64,000 nucleotides of DNA from Eustoma russellianum (GCA_036186865.1 AP025042.1:11254347-11318346), one strand, 5' to 3'. Counted from the stretch's first letter, positions 35,187 through 47,446 are shown. Translations and numbers: made by a program. The notes: generated from the letters alone by a model not told the origin.

Positions 35187-35930
35187 TTGTTTATCGTCTC
35201 AATGAAGGTTATGATCTGGAACATACGGGGGATTCGTACATCCTTGCAGCGTCTTTTGACTTTATTACGTTGTTATAATGTACATCTCCTTGTTCTAATA
35301 GAACCAAAACTGCGTCCTTCATCTTTACTGTTTTATCGACTCAAGCTAGGTTTTACCAAAGCTGTCTCCGTTTGCAATGATAATATCTGGATATTCTGGA
35401 GTTCATCATTCTTGCAACTGGAAGGAGAGCGTGTGGGCATTCAAAATCACTCCATGCAGCTACAGTGGAAGCCTACAGGTCAAATATTTTACACTACATT
35501 TGTGTATGGTTTGCATACGTTCACAGTACGTCGGCCTCTTTGGGAGGATCTAATTCAAATTTGTAATGAGACTACCCTTCCGTGGTTGTTGGGTGGAGAT
35601 TTTAATAATTTTTAACGTTAGATGAGCACAAAGGTTGATCTTCTCCTTCGCTACGTACTCTGCAGGATTTTAACGACTGTGTCAGTACATGTTCGCTGCT
35701 ACCAATCAACTATCAAGGCTCACTATTTACGTGGTGTGATGGGCGTGGACTTGGTAGGGTTTGGAGGAGGCTGGATAGATATTTGTGTACCTCAAGCTTT
35801 TTTGATTTATTTGAGTCTGTCTCATACCAGCATCTTAGTCGTACTACATCAGACCATTGTCCCCTCTTTCTTGACTGCATTTCAGACAGATCAACTAGAA
35901 CAGCAGCATTTCGCTACTTAGATGTCTGGA
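35187..35930 (+). pseudogene. LINE ORF2 endonuclease domain
   Basis: This is an apurinic-type endonuclease (exo/endo/phosphatase fold) that nicks target DNA. WNIRGI near 35219, LIEPK near 35298 and LLGGDFN near 35587 are visible. After a stop near 35612 the match moves to another frame (from about 35783), with the late motif TSDHCPLFLD near 35849. There is at least one stop and one frameshift. It directly follows ORF1 by about 80 bases. Confidence 0.85.
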
Positions 35931-36823
35931 CCACTCATTCAGACTTTCATCATTATGTTGTGCAACATTGGCAGTCTTATGCTACAACAGGAGGAATATT
36001 TGGGTTTTACAACAAACTTCGGCAGCTTAAACTTCACCTCAAACAATGGAATAAGGATGTCTTTGGGAATATTTTTGACTCCATTGCACAGGCTGAAGTT
36101 GAAACTCTAAGGTGGGAACGTGAACATGACAGCAATCCTACAGATGACTCGCGTGAAAGGTATCATCGCAGTATGGCAGTTTTGTTAAAGCTGCAGCATC
36201 GTGCAACATTATTTTGGCAGCAAAAATCTCATGTCAAGTGGATGAAGGAGGGTGACGCAAACACGCATTATTTTCATCAAATATTTAAGGAGCGCAGAAG
36301 ACGCTAGCTAATTACGCGAATTGTGGATTCGAGTAGAACAGAATATTTACAGCAGAACGCTATTGAACGTCAGGCTGTCCATTACTATACCAATTTATTT
36401 GCTGCGGAACACATGTCGGATACATCTTCATTGTTACAATACATTCCATTTATTTTAACAAGTCATGATAATGAAACTTTAATGGCCCTACCAGACATGC
36501 AGAAAGTCCAGAGGGCTGTTTGGGACCTTAATCCAACTAGTGCTGCTGGCCCAGATGGGTTTCCCGGATCCTTTTATCGAACATTTTGGACTGTTATCAA
36601 AGTCGATGTCCACAAAGCTGTGCAAGAGTTCTTTCTTGGTGTCTGCCCACCCAAACAATTTGCGGCAACACTGATTACTCTCATTCCGAAGGTATCCAAC
36701 CCTCAATCATTTGGTGATTATCGTCCCATTTGCTTAACAAATTTCCTGGCCAAAGTTGTCACGCGCTTACTTGCTTCACGTCTTTCGGATCTTCTTCCCA
36801 AATTAATATCTCCTGAACAAGCT
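35931..36823 (+). pseudogene. LINE ORF2 linker and N-terminal reverse transcriptase
   Basis: The linker KSHVKWMKEGDANTHYFHQI near 36226-36285 is typical of plant L1 ORF2; a stop follows at 36306. RT motifs then appear: AVWDLNPTSAAGPDGFPGSF, LITLIPKVSNPQSFGDYRPI and LTNFLAKVVTRLLASRL, ending SPEQAG at about 36822. The frame then runs into LTR sequence (FPPFSPMHT), which is not LINE. The YxDD active site is not in this half. Confidence 0.9.
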
Positions 36824-39800
36824 GGGACTTTTCCTCCCTTCTCTCCAATGCACACGGCCAAGGGGAACCAAGAAGATTTAAGACTCATCCAAGTGCAAAC
36901 TTAGTCTAGGTGAGTGCACTCTAAACTCCTTAAGAGTGTTTTATGTTTTACATGGTGAAACTCACAATATACCCTTGTTTCTCGTGGGAACCCTGACCTT
37001 CAAGAAGTCACTAGGAAAAGAATTTTGAAGAGCCAAGGAAGATTGACCTTTGGTGGGTTAGGATCATCTCAACCTCAAAGAATCACTTTGGAAAAGGGTG
37101 GAAGGAGGCATTTCTTGTTCAACAAAGATTCAAGCAAGGCATAAGATCTAAGAAAGGCAAGTACATTATAAATATTCATGACTTGTGTGTGAAAGTATAT
37201 GCTTGAATGTCTAGATGTTACTAAGTTTTAATCTTAGATGTAAAATGTTATGTTTGAAGCATGAAACTTTCGGATTCTTAAGAAAAGTGGATTGCATGTA
37301 TGGGATTCCTTCAAAGGTGGATTCTTTGCCCTTTTTGAGTATGAATATGATGCTTCTCTAAGATGAGTGTGGCAAAGTTCTCTTCTTTCATATGTAAGGG
37401 GGACGGTTGGATGAAATGTGGGTTAAAGATTGTGACTTGTGGAGTAAAGAAGGAATATAAGTTGTATGCTTTATGACTTAGGTGTAAAATGTTCATTATG
37501 GAAATGAAATTTAAGCCCTTGCATGAGAATGAAACAGGCTGTTTTGGGGGGTATGGGACACATAAACTAGATGTGCCATGAATGGACTTTACTATGTACA
37601 AAATATGCAAATTCAAGACATGCTATGTGCAACCCTCAAAATCGTTTTGAAGTGATTTGTAGATGACCTTTGAAAGGTATTAGAACCTGTAAACTTCATG
37701 CTAAGAAGTGTATTTGATGATTGGTAAGCCATTCTTGAAGATTAGCTTAGGTTGGGACACTTGTAGTAAGTAAAGTGACTAAAATGGAATTTACTGGAAC
37801 ATGGCAGAATAATGTGACTTTTTGTATGAGCTGAAAAGGGATCTTAGGAGTATTCAATTAAGCTAATTTTTGGTATGACATTAACCCTATGTGTTTAGTA
37901 AATATAAGAGTTGGAATTTTGGTAAAAGAAGTTATGGTTTGTCCTTAATGGAATTTTTAGTAAAACTGGTCAAGCTGGAACTATTGGACTGGACATAATC
38001 TAAGTGGCATGTTAATGGACCCGAAAATGGACCTTAGAAGTATGCAAATGGGCTGATTTTTGGTAGGTTGCTAGCCCTATGTGTTCACTAAGTCTGGGAG
38101 CTGGAATTTTTAAAAAAGGACTTACGGATTAGTCACAATTAAATTCGTAGTAAAACTGGTCACCCCAGAATCAGCATGTATCCGTTTTTGGAGAAGTGAG
38201 TAAATGACCCCTTTAAAGTTATTATAATGCTTTGAAATTTTTATGGTGATTACTTAGGACATAGATGAGCATGTCCATATAAATAAATTAGCTTGGAATT
38301 ATTATTTTAACGGGTAACTACTGAAGTTAAGTTGGTATTACTAATCTGGAAATTGGGCAGAATTACGGATTTGGTTGTGGGGCTTTATTCTTTTGGGCTT
38401 AGACTTATATGTATGGTTTGGGATTATGAGCAATGATTTTTAGTATGTCTGCAGTATTTTCCAGGTATTGGCCCAAATTAAATAAGGCTTAATGGGCTTT
38501 TAAGAAAGGTAAAAGAAGGGTACTGCACTGCTGAATTCAGCAGTACCCTGTTTGGTGAATTAATGATTTGAAGGTTTTCTACGTCACGACTCATTATGTA
38601 ATTTTTATGGCAAGAAGAAAAGACACCCTTATGGATACTATGTCAAGAAATCATGATAGTGGGCCTAAAATATGGTGTTTGAGGCCGTGCAAACTGAACG
38701 ATAATTCTGGAAATTTTTCCAGTCTGAGGAATAAGATCGTATTTGTATGTATGTAACACATTATATCACGAATTGCATGATACATATCATACATTGCATC
38801 ATCGTCACCTACATGATTTACAAAACTGGTTTTATGACAAAGAATGACGAAAAAGCGTTTTTAAAGAAAAGATTCCATTTTGAAAAGAACGATTTCCATC
38901 GATACCGTATGTTTCTGACCAGCAGGACCCGCTCTAGATCCGGGGTTAATTGATCTGATGATTATGACTGTTCAGGCCCGGAGAGAATAAACCTGATGAC
39001 TATGATTGATGATGTGACCATTTTCGGATCCAGAAATAATAGATCCGAAGGGAAGAATATGACCGCCTCAGATCCGGATAGAATAGATCTGAACACTCTC
39101 TTGTTTTTATTGACGATGTTTTGAAAGAAAGAAAGAAAAGAAGAATTTATCCTCATGTTATCACGATGCATCACATGTGCATACTCATGCATGTTGCATT
39201 TAATGGTTCGTCGAATATTTGGTACATTGTTATTTAGGCTAAGATATTATCACTTGATAGCTCCTAAGTTATGATTTTTTATAAGTTATGAGCTGGTTAC
39301 TTACAGATATTGGATGGAAGGTCAGGTATGTTGCTAAACCAGAATTTTTGGGGTTTGGTTCTTGTATGTACTTTCTATTTAATTCATGATTATATATGGT
39401 TTACTTGCTGGTGACGTTGTCACTCACCCCTTATTTTTCCTCCCAGAACCCGCAGGAAATAGGGTCGAGTGGATCGAGGATGAGCCTAGGGTTCCCTATC
39501 TGTAGAAGAGCTAGAGAAGGACGACTTAAGGGTTTTTGCCATGATGGTCATGATTGATGAACTAATTATGAACTTGTGATGAAAACATTGACTTTCACAT
39601 TTCTGCATTTGTGAACATGTTTGTGAAACTTATGATGGATGTTTGGACGCTTTTATTTTAAAAGTTTTTATTCTGCCTCAGTTTCGCTTACTTGTTGATG
39701 TGTAAGCATGAATGTCCACATATTTTGTTGTGGACTAAGACATGTTATGGATTGATGCCTGGTACTCTCCATAGTGAATACGGCGGCCGCACCATATCTG

Positions 39801-39826
39801 GCTAGGCCGGGGTGCAGGGCGCTACA
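36824..39826 (+). repeat. 3' LTR of Gypsy-B, last part
   Basis: It resumes at the equivalent of about 19387 and ends CAGGGCGCTACA. It repeats the palindrome CTGCTGAATTCAGCAG (about 38529-38544) and has a single copy of the CCCGGAGAGAATA unit. Apart from that it follows the 5' LTR closely. Confidence 0.9.
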
Positions 39827-39831
39827 ACACC

Positions 39832-40754
39832 CCTAGTTTTCCACAAATAATCTGACCTATATACATTGATTCTCACTTGAATATTTGATTTTTGTATGCA
39901 TTTGATCCATATTGTGATTTTAAGTGCATATGATCAAAATTGACTAAAGGTTGCCCATGGCAACTCTTTGTCTTTATTTGATTCAGCCTTTTACATCATT
40001 TTTAGTTTCATTTCTTCTTTGAATCGTAGTTAAATTGTTCAAGTTGGTGTCCCAATCGTTGGAGTCTATTTTGGTGAGATTTGATATCCTTTTTGGTGAA
40101 ATTTGCGAGTTTTGACACCCGGTTTGACTGCTGATTTTTGCTGTTGATTTCTACTGTTTAGAGCTGTTTTTCCACTGTTTTTAAGGTGTTTTGGCTTTGA
40201 AATTTGCCGCATTAGTACAGCAACAATTTGGGAGAAAATCGGACCAATTTTGGGCGTTTTCGTCACAATTAGAGGGCTGATTTAGCTGTAGATCAGCAGC
40301 TGTTTAGGGCTGATTTCAGCATCAGTGGATGCCAAATACGTGCCAAACCAGCCGGTTTTGATCCAGCGTGGGTTGGATCCGATTTGGACAAGTTTGGGTA
40401 AAAACTGTGCACTAAATTGCGGTATCGGGTATATTGTAAGAGACTTGGCATTCACCTATCTTTATTGCTCTCTTTGACATTTATTAGTCTCAGATTGATC
40501 AAGAAACAAGGTGGTAAGAGAGAGAAAAGAAAGTTAGACGAGTGCACAAAATTCTATTTCCATTTACCCGTTTGGATTCTTTGTTTTTTTGGTATCTTGT
40601 GTTCTTTGTTTTAATTTGCAGGTTTACCATATCCATTCCAACTATTTGGGGAGTACTCTGACCTAGGCAAGAGTATGAAAATCTTGACAGGCGTATGTAC
40701 CACTTTGAACAAATTCAAGGCCTTTGTGTAAGCTATTAGAGACAAGGAGTTCCA
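39832..40754 (+). other. Leader of Gypsy-A, right part
   Basis: This is T-rich non-coding DNA continuing from 6515. The short ORFs on both strands show no domain. Confidence 0.6.
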
Positions 40755-41657
40755 ATGCATCAATCTCTTCCACATGATGATCTTTGTCTTCATGATTACT
40801 ACAGTGAGTTATTAGACCATCTATGTTATGCACATGTTAAGGAAAATGAAAACCTAACAATGATTAGATTTCTTGCCGGATTAAACAAGAAAATAATTAA
40901 ATGTTTACCTAATGTTAGATTTAGACATCTTGATCATTTGTTTGATCTTGCTAATGGTTGTAAAAAACTAACGGCTTTTTAATCAAGGCAAGCATACCTA
41001 AAAGAAAAAGAACAAAGAAAACGGGAAGAAATGAAGTTAACATTGGAATCTTGAGTACTTGCATTACAAGCTAAAGAAACTGAAAATTTGCATGATTCTA
41101 ATCCTACTCCTAGTGAAGTTAACGTACATGCCAATAATGAAGTAGCTGAGCTTGCTTTGCATGTAGCCATTTCAGATTTGCATGAATTAGTTGTTGATTC
41201 TTCTACCTTATGTGATGAATTCGAAGACGTTAACATTGTTAAGCATGAAGTAGATGATACATATTCTGTTTTCTCTCGTGAATTTCGATGCATAATTAAT
41301 TCAATGTCTCCTGATTCATATGCCATAAATGATGATTCAAGTGATGTCTTAAGTGAGCTTTCAAGTGATTGTGATAGTGAACTTAAGCATGATAACTTAG
41401 AAAAGCATGAATGACATGTTTTTAGCAATTCCTTATTTGAATGTGATGAACATGATTCTACATTGCATGAGACACCTAAATTACATTCAAATAACCTTGT
41501 GTATGACAATCCTATGTTTAATCATGAGTATGAAACTGATTTCTATGACAAGGAAGAGTTTATCTCAATTGGTTTAGAACATAATTCAAAGCTTCAAGGT
41601 ATGTTTTTTGAAACCCCAATTACGCTACTTGTCACAAAATCACGTCACATCATATGA
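40755..41657 (+). pseudogene. gag: Gypsy-A gag-like ORF with acidic C-terminus
   Basis: One frame of 300 codons is broken by TAA (40980-40982), TGA (41052-41054) and TGA (41412-41414). Residues 1-75 (YYSELLDHLCYAHVKENENL, MIRFLAGLNKKI) match the end of the Retrotrans_gag capsid domain of Ty3/gypsy elements. A charged helical stretch follows (YLKEKEQRKREEMKLTLES), then an acidic, Ser/Asp/Glu/His-rich segment (DDSSDVLSELSSDCDSELKH; NHEYETDFYDKEEFISIG). No zinc knuckle, protease or polymerase follows. I do not recognise the acidic part; it keeps the gag frame, so it was probably one protein. It is decayed in this copy. Confidence 0.7.
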
Positions 41658-42057
41658 CATTTGTGTGTTTTCCTTGAGTGTTGTTTACATGCATAAGAAA
41701 TATGATCTTTCAATGATTATGCATCCTAAACACACTAAGAAGAAGCACTTGTTCAATACTTCATTTCAAACACCACTTCTATGATGTGAGCATGCGTACA
41801 TTGAGTTGCATTATGAAAGTCATGTCTTCATGCGTCCTAAACGCGTAAGAAAAAGGACTTTACTATTGTGTATGCATGTTAAAATCACCCTATGCATGTT
41901 GGAAGGTGCATGTTTCTTAATTAGGTTGCTTATTCACCCTAAACTCTTAGGATGAAAGTGTGCATACATGTGTGTCTTGTATCTTTGTTGCAGGACCTTT
42001 ATTCCTCATGGCATACACGCTAAGATTCAGGACGAATCTTTTCCAGGAAGGAGGGAA
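41658..42057 (+). other. 3' non-coding tail and polypurine tract of Gypsy-A
   Basis: No ORF of note. It ends with 'aggacgaatcttttcc' and the purine run AGGAAGGAGGGAA (42045-42057) directly before the 3' LTR. 'gcatcctaaacacactaaga' near 41720 and 'gcgtcctaaacgcgtaagaa' near 41830 are diverged repeats about 110 bp apart. Confidence 0.7.
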
Positions 42058-42705
42058 TGATACGGCCAAAGAAAGATAAAAAGATGGAGAATTTGAATTC
42101 AAATCCAAGTCCAATCAAGATAAGATTGCAATCAACTTTTTGAAGATTGAGACAAGATTAAAGTTGATCTCCAAAGTCTATCAAAGAAGGAAGAAACTCG
42201 GCTGCCTTAGAGAATACGAGAATATTCCATTTTCAAGATAGAATTTTTAGGAGATTACCATTTATCTCTTTTAACTTTTTGGTAGGTTTTAGGATAAAGA
42301 TTATCTTTCCTTTTTGATTGTTTTTTTGGCTGAAATTTTCAGCCTTTATTAGCACAAAACCGCCGGCCTTAGAGAACAACAACGACATATTTTTGAATAA
42401 ACTTTGAGTTTTGGTTTTCTCTCCCAAAGGGGTGAAACTTTGTTTTCTTGATTTTGCACTAAAAATCAAGGCTAATATCTCTCAATCTTGAGCAAATTGA
42501 GGGTGATTACCAAGGGTTGAAGTGACCGTCTAGGAGGGCCTACTGAAGGTTTTCCTACAAGCGCACACTTGAATCTAAGGTGTTGCTTAAGTCAGCGATT
42601 TCTACACAACAGAAGCAAGGAGAAGTTTACTTCTTTGTGCCTAAACCCTTGTGGGAAGGTTGTTGGAGGTGGAAAAGTGGATCCTACCCTAGTCAGCTTG
42701 CATCA
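42058..42705 (+). repeat. 3' LTR of Gypsy-A
   Basis: It pairs with 4986-5629 and is followed by the right GACAT duplication at 42706-42710. Confidence 0.9.
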
Positions 42706-42710
42706 GACAT

Positions 42711-44692
42711 AGTACCTATCAACCAAGGTATAACATGAATAACCATGCATCATCTTTTAAATGGAATGGGTATCTACATGAAAATCCTTTGTATTATTCA
42801 ACTTATAATAATGTCAAATATGTGCCTAGAAGGTATGTCCAAGTTTGGATACCTAAGGAATATCTAAACAAGGATGGTGCCCCTAACATTCAAGGACCCA
42901 AATAAAGGGTACTTAAAACTTTGTCTCCATTGTAGGAAAATCGCAAGGAATGCAAGAAGGAGGCAAAGTCAAAGAATCTAAAAAATAAATGGTTTTTAGA
43001 TAGTGGATGTTCAAGGCATATGACGGGCAACCCTGAACTATTCACCGAATTGGAACATATCGAGAATGGAGGAAAGGTGACATTCGGTGACAACAACAAA
43101 GGAAAAGTTGTTGGAAAAGGAAAAATTGGGGACCCTAACACATTTCAAATACGAAATGTGTTGTCAGTAAGTAATCTTTCATATAATTTACTTAGTATTT
43201 CTCAACTTATAGATTGTGGATATAATATTTCTTTTCTTCCCAATTTCTGTGATATAACAAATGAGAAAGGAGAAATTGTATTAAAAGGAAATAGGGATGG
43301 TAAAATTTACACACTATCACTAACTAACATGTTAGATGCTAAGGTTAAATGTTCAATATCACATGACTTAGATGTAAATGTATGGCATAGACGACTAGAC
43401 CATATAGGAATTTCAACTATTGAAAAGTTATCTAAGAAGAATTTAGTTAGAGGTATGCCTAAGTTCGACTTAGATAATTTTCAACTATGTGAAACGTGTA
43501 TTAAAGGGAAACACATTAAAGAAACGTTAAAGCCGAAACACGAAGTGAGTACTAGTCATGTACTAGAATTGCTTCACTTAGACTTATTTGGTCCAAGTAG
43601 AACAAGAAGTCTAGGTGGACACTACTATGTGTCTGTCATAGTAGATGATTATTCACGATACACATGGACATTGTTCTTAACACACAACGACAATGTTCCA
43701 TTGGCAATCGAAACTCTTATCAAGCAACTCGAAAATATTTACGAAGAAAATGTTAAAAGAATTAGGAGTAATAGATGTGGAGAATTTAAAAACAAAGATG
43801 TAATCAAGTTTTGTGAATTGTATGGAATCAAACATGAATTCTCACCACCTAGAACACCACAACTCAATGGAGTTGTTGAACGTAAAAATAGAACTATACA
43901 AGAAATAGCAAGGACAATGTTGTGTGATAACAAAGTACCTAAATATTTATGGGCTGAAGCAGTTAGTTGTGCATGTTATATAATAAATAGGCTTTCTATT
44001 AGAAAGAAATTAAATAAAACACCTTATGAATTGTTAAATAATAGACAACCTAAGGTAGATTATCTTAGAGTTTTTGGTTGTAAGTGTTTTATGTTAAACA
44101 CTAAGGATAATCTTGACAAGTTTGAACAAAAGTCTATTGAATGCATATTTGTTGGTTATTCAACTCATTCAAGAGCATATAGGTGTTATAATCCTACATC
44201 TAGAAAAATAATTGAATCTATACATGTGAAATTCAATGAAAATGCATGCTTTGAAGTTAGCGATAAAATTCAACATAAACAAGAAACGAATGTTGAAAAT
44301 ATGTTTGATGATGATGTATTACTTGAGCCTGTACTTGATCATCTAGAACCAACTCCCCCTAAACAAGACATGCATGAACCCTTAGATGAAATAAATGAAG
44401 AAATTTCGCAATTGGAAGATAATACAACTAATGATCTAATTATATATGAAAATGTTCATACAAATGAAACATTTGAACAAGATGAGGGTGAACCTAGTCA
44501 ATCTAAGAATTGGTGGCACCCTAAAGAATTAATCATTGGGGATCCAAGTGTTGGGGTTAGATTACATAGAAATATAAGTCAACCTGAAGGACATAGCTTA
44601 ATCTCACATTTAGAACCTAAGAATGTAAAGTAAGCCTTAGTATCTTGGATAGATGCCATGCATGAGGAATTGAATCAATTTACAAGGAACAA
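42711..44692 (+). pseudogene. pol: Copia-2 gag C-terminus, protease and integrase
   Basis: The gag frame resumes after GACAT with YVQVWIPKEYLN and GPK, then TAA (about 42903) and TAG (about 42933) in the same frame as protease (WFLDSGCSRHMTG, about 42990-43028). This shows that gag and pol were one frame. The long open part (43020-44633) holds VWHRRLDHIGIST, HLDLFGPSRTRSLGG, IRSNRCGEF, FSPPRTPQLNGVVERKNRT and RVFGCKCF. The integrase middle Asp is replaced by Asn (IRSNRC), so the DDE triad is broken. After a stop at 44631-44633 the frame continues to the AACAA site at 44688-44692. It is close kin to the Copia-1 pol. Confidence 0.9.
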
Positions 44693-45393
44693 TGTTATAC
44701 CCCGCCAAAAATTAGTACGGCGTCTAGGGTTGGGTGAAGCAAGGCAAGAGAATGAGACCTCGAAAGGAAGATATCATCGGCTTTATCTATAATTATTTAA
44801 GATTTAAGGGAATTAGCATATTCATAAGCGTAAAATATGAAACAAGCGAGCTGCTGGGAGTAAGAATACTAAACTAATTAACCCGAGAATTGAGAACGAT
44901 TAGAAGAAGTATTTTTTTGGGCAACTTTAAATGAGAATTCGGACTATATAACACGCCCATATACATATGGTACGGGCATACATCTGAAAATACATATATA
45001 CCATAGGATGGACTATCATATAATAAGGGTTTTAATGGATTATGGTCCATAGGAAATGTGCGTAAGGGAAAAGCCTATATTGATATACAAACACGTACAG
45101 TATATAAAGAAAAGGAAATGGGAGCATGGGTAAGACTCAATCAATTACATACCCACCAATATTTTCGGCTAAGGGGATTCTAAGGATAAGGTTCCTTTTA
45201 CAAATTCCAAAAGATGGGCCTAATTAAGCCCTTAATAAATTGAGAACTCTCTTCATCCATCCCCAATATGGCCGTTGGGTATCATTTTGAGGTAAGACCA
45301 AAAGAACTTTGGCCATCAATTATATAAATCTTTAAGGTCTAGCAGATTTGACTTGGCGGAGAATAGGTGACACTACACGCTTGTGTAAGCATT

Positions 45394-45396
<3 letters not shown>

Positions 45397-45442
<46 letters not shown>
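45397..45442. repeat. (TA)n microsatellite in Gypsy-C
   Basis: This is a 46-base TA run followed by GTATGTATGTATA. ORFs around it are repeat-coded and not genes. Confidence 0.9.
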
Positions 45443-45455
<13 letters not shown>

Positions 45456-45990
45456 ATAGATAGGTACGAATATGTGTAGGTGTACCATATAAAGTGGAAG
45501 CTACCATGTAATAAATGGCTCAAGGGAGTTACAATGCAATGAAAATTCTACTTAAAAGACCGTATAGAAAAGTATGCGACTCTAGGAATCTTCTTGATAC
45601 TTCATGAATTTCAGAGACCTAAGCATACGTTATACCAAAGTGGATCATCCATGTTTAGATATTAAGATGCAAAAATAAAATCTAAGATATGGACATATTA
45701 TGAATAGTACGTGGGTATGCATATTGGTATATGTATATACATATATACGAATCCAGGCATATACATACGGCGATAGAATGATTTTCGGAGAAGTATGTTA
45801 TATGTGTATGTACACACCCTATACGGTTAAATATAAATACGTATATAGATGTATACGCATCCACTTAGTATTTCCGGATATAATGTGTATTCCTTTTGAG
45901 GTTTATGGCTTATTTCAAAAAGGAAATATAGATATATATGCATAGGTGCGTGTGCGTATGTATATATACGGAAATATATATATAGCTACA

Positions 45991-47446
45991 TGTTAGTGTA
46001 TGTGCCCTAGGCCATGATTTGAATATTTATGTTATGCATTTATTATTAATAAAAGAGGTTTTATTATCATTATTGTTGGTTAGTATGTTACACAATTTTG
46101 ATATATGTCCCTGATTCATTATTGTTATGGAGATAAAATAATTTATAATCAGTATGAGTATTGATTTGATAATCATGAGATTATTATGTGTATGGTGATA
46201 CGAATCAAACTCATAGATACTTGTTAGAGAACAGTGTATTGGATAGACCCATCATGAGATTGCTACATGGATTAGCGTTATAAGTAAATCTCATGATAGT
46301 CATGTTTTAATCCTTTGACTTGAGATTGTCATAGTTTCCAACATAAGGACTATTATATTTTGACATGATCAAACGTTTTCTGTAACTGGATAATAATAAT
46401 AAAGGTCATGATTGAATGTGATAGAAATTATGTAGAGGATATTGAACAATCAAGATAGAATTTGTCCCTCTCTTTTGAGAGAGATATCTTTGGGCCCCTC
46501 GATTGGTGAGACTGTGAAATGCATGGTCGTGCTCAAATGATTTGATAGTGTGATCAATATCATTTGTTTTATCAGTCTACTTAGAGATCGAGTAATCATA
46601 TGTTTGAACTATATAAGTATGACGCTGACCATGACTTATGTTCAAACTAAATATCCTGTGACAAAAGGATTAATGCATGTACTATTATTAGGCTAGTTGG
46701 ACTTTACTCGTATTAATTGGGTAGTTGTAATGCCTTGCTAGAGGCCAATTACGACTTGTTGGTTTAATAGAGATTTAATCAACTGCCAATTAATATGGGA
46801 CTATCGGGTCACACACAAGAATGCATATGGCTGAGATTAATAATATTAATAATATTAATATTGGATATTAATTATTATTATTATTATTATCGTTTTTTAA
46901 TGTTAATAATATTAATATTGGATATTAATTATTATTATTATTATTGTTAATTTCGTTTTTATGTATATATTTATATCATCGGATAATTACAGAGAATCCA
47001 TATTTGATATGGTTTTTGATTTGTTTTATCTAATCCTAACAGAATTCGTATCTGGTACGGATTTTGATACCGTTAACAAATCCGATCTGCAATCGGATTT
47101 TGATATCTATATATATGTATGGAGCTTGGCGTATCTCATACACCAAGCAATTAGAAAAACGAAAGAACAGAAAACAAAACCCTAGAATCGTTTTTGAGAT
47201 AAACGAGTTCTTCAGCCGCGCCGTTTGAAGAGCTAGCACTCCGGGTGGAAGCGTTCGTGTGGATACCGACAGAGGGTGTTCGTGATTTCGCACCTCTTTC
47301 ATATGCAGATTTCGAATCTTCGGAGGTAATTTTTGAGTTTTTTTTCATCGATTAAACGAACAACATGGATCCTTGGTAGGAAATCGGAGATCAAGTTTTT
47401 GATTTCCGCTGCGCGTTTGGCAGTGATCTCGGTTGATTTCCTAACA
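45991..47446 (+). mobile_element. Solo LTR, probably Ty1/copia, inside Gypsy-C
   Basis: TGTTAGTG..CCTAACA termini, 1456 bp, flanked by CTACA (45986-45990, 47447-47451). The start TGTTAGTGTATGTGCCCTAG is a common style of plant copia LTR. CTATATATATG near 47107 may be the TATA box, followed by 'aaaccctagaatcg', so + orientation is likely. It has no internal domain. A duplicated ATTAATATTGGATATTAATT plus ATT microsatellite block lies at about 46840-46945. Confidence 0.85.

Larger units (their letters stand above)
33709..36823 (+). mobile_element. LINE (L1-type), 5' half, inverted relative to its 3' half
   Basis: It holds a 5' untranslated region (33709-33882), ORF1 (33883-35103), the ORF2 endonuclease and the N-terminal half of reverse transcriptase. 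It stops inside RT at 36823, where Gypsy-B LTR sequence starts. With 30315-32679 it represents most of one element, minus the RT core. Confidence 0.9.
6516..39826 (+). mobile_element. Gypsy-B: long-LTR Ty3/gypsy element inserted in the Gypsy-A leader
   Basis: The element starts TGTTGTACCCCACC and ends GCAGGGCGCTACA. It is flanked by ACACA (6511-6515) and ACACC (39827-39831), a target duplication with one mismatch. The LTR is about 4.5 kb without inserts. The order is 5' LTR (6516-7194 plus 18649-22486, split by Copia-1), PBS, gag remnant, degenerate DNA, a minus-strand solo LTR, polypurine tract, then 3' LTR (from 29283, split by a LINE and an inversion). No pol is visible in the 1.8 kb of remaining internal DNA. 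Gag and LTR style suggest a chromovirus-like element (Tekay-type), but that is inference. Confidence 0.85.
4986..42705 (+). mobile_element. Gypsy-A: pol-less LTR retrotransposon inserted in Copia-2 gag
   Basis: Its LTRs are 644 and 648 bp (TGATACGG..CATCA) and 3-4 % different by eye, flanked by the GACAT duplication. After removal of Gypsy-B (6516-39826), the internal region is only about 3.1 kb: a leader, one decayed gag-like ORF (40755-41657), a non-coding tail and a polypurine tract. No protease, reverse transcriptase or integrase motif is present, so it was probably non-autonomous. The 'ttcaggacgaatctt' phrase before the tract is similar to wording found before 3' LTRs of Ty3/gypsy elements, and the gag supports that class. 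Confidence 0.85.

Noticed and set aside
30315..36823. Twin-priming inversion of the LINE
   Set aside because: Twin priming inverts only LINE sequence; here LTR DNA and one target duplication are inverted too, so a later inversion fits better.
45700..45945. 81-codon ORF rich in Tyr/Ile
   Set aside because: AT-rich LTR sequence with tata-type words; the antisense strand is equally open; no domain.
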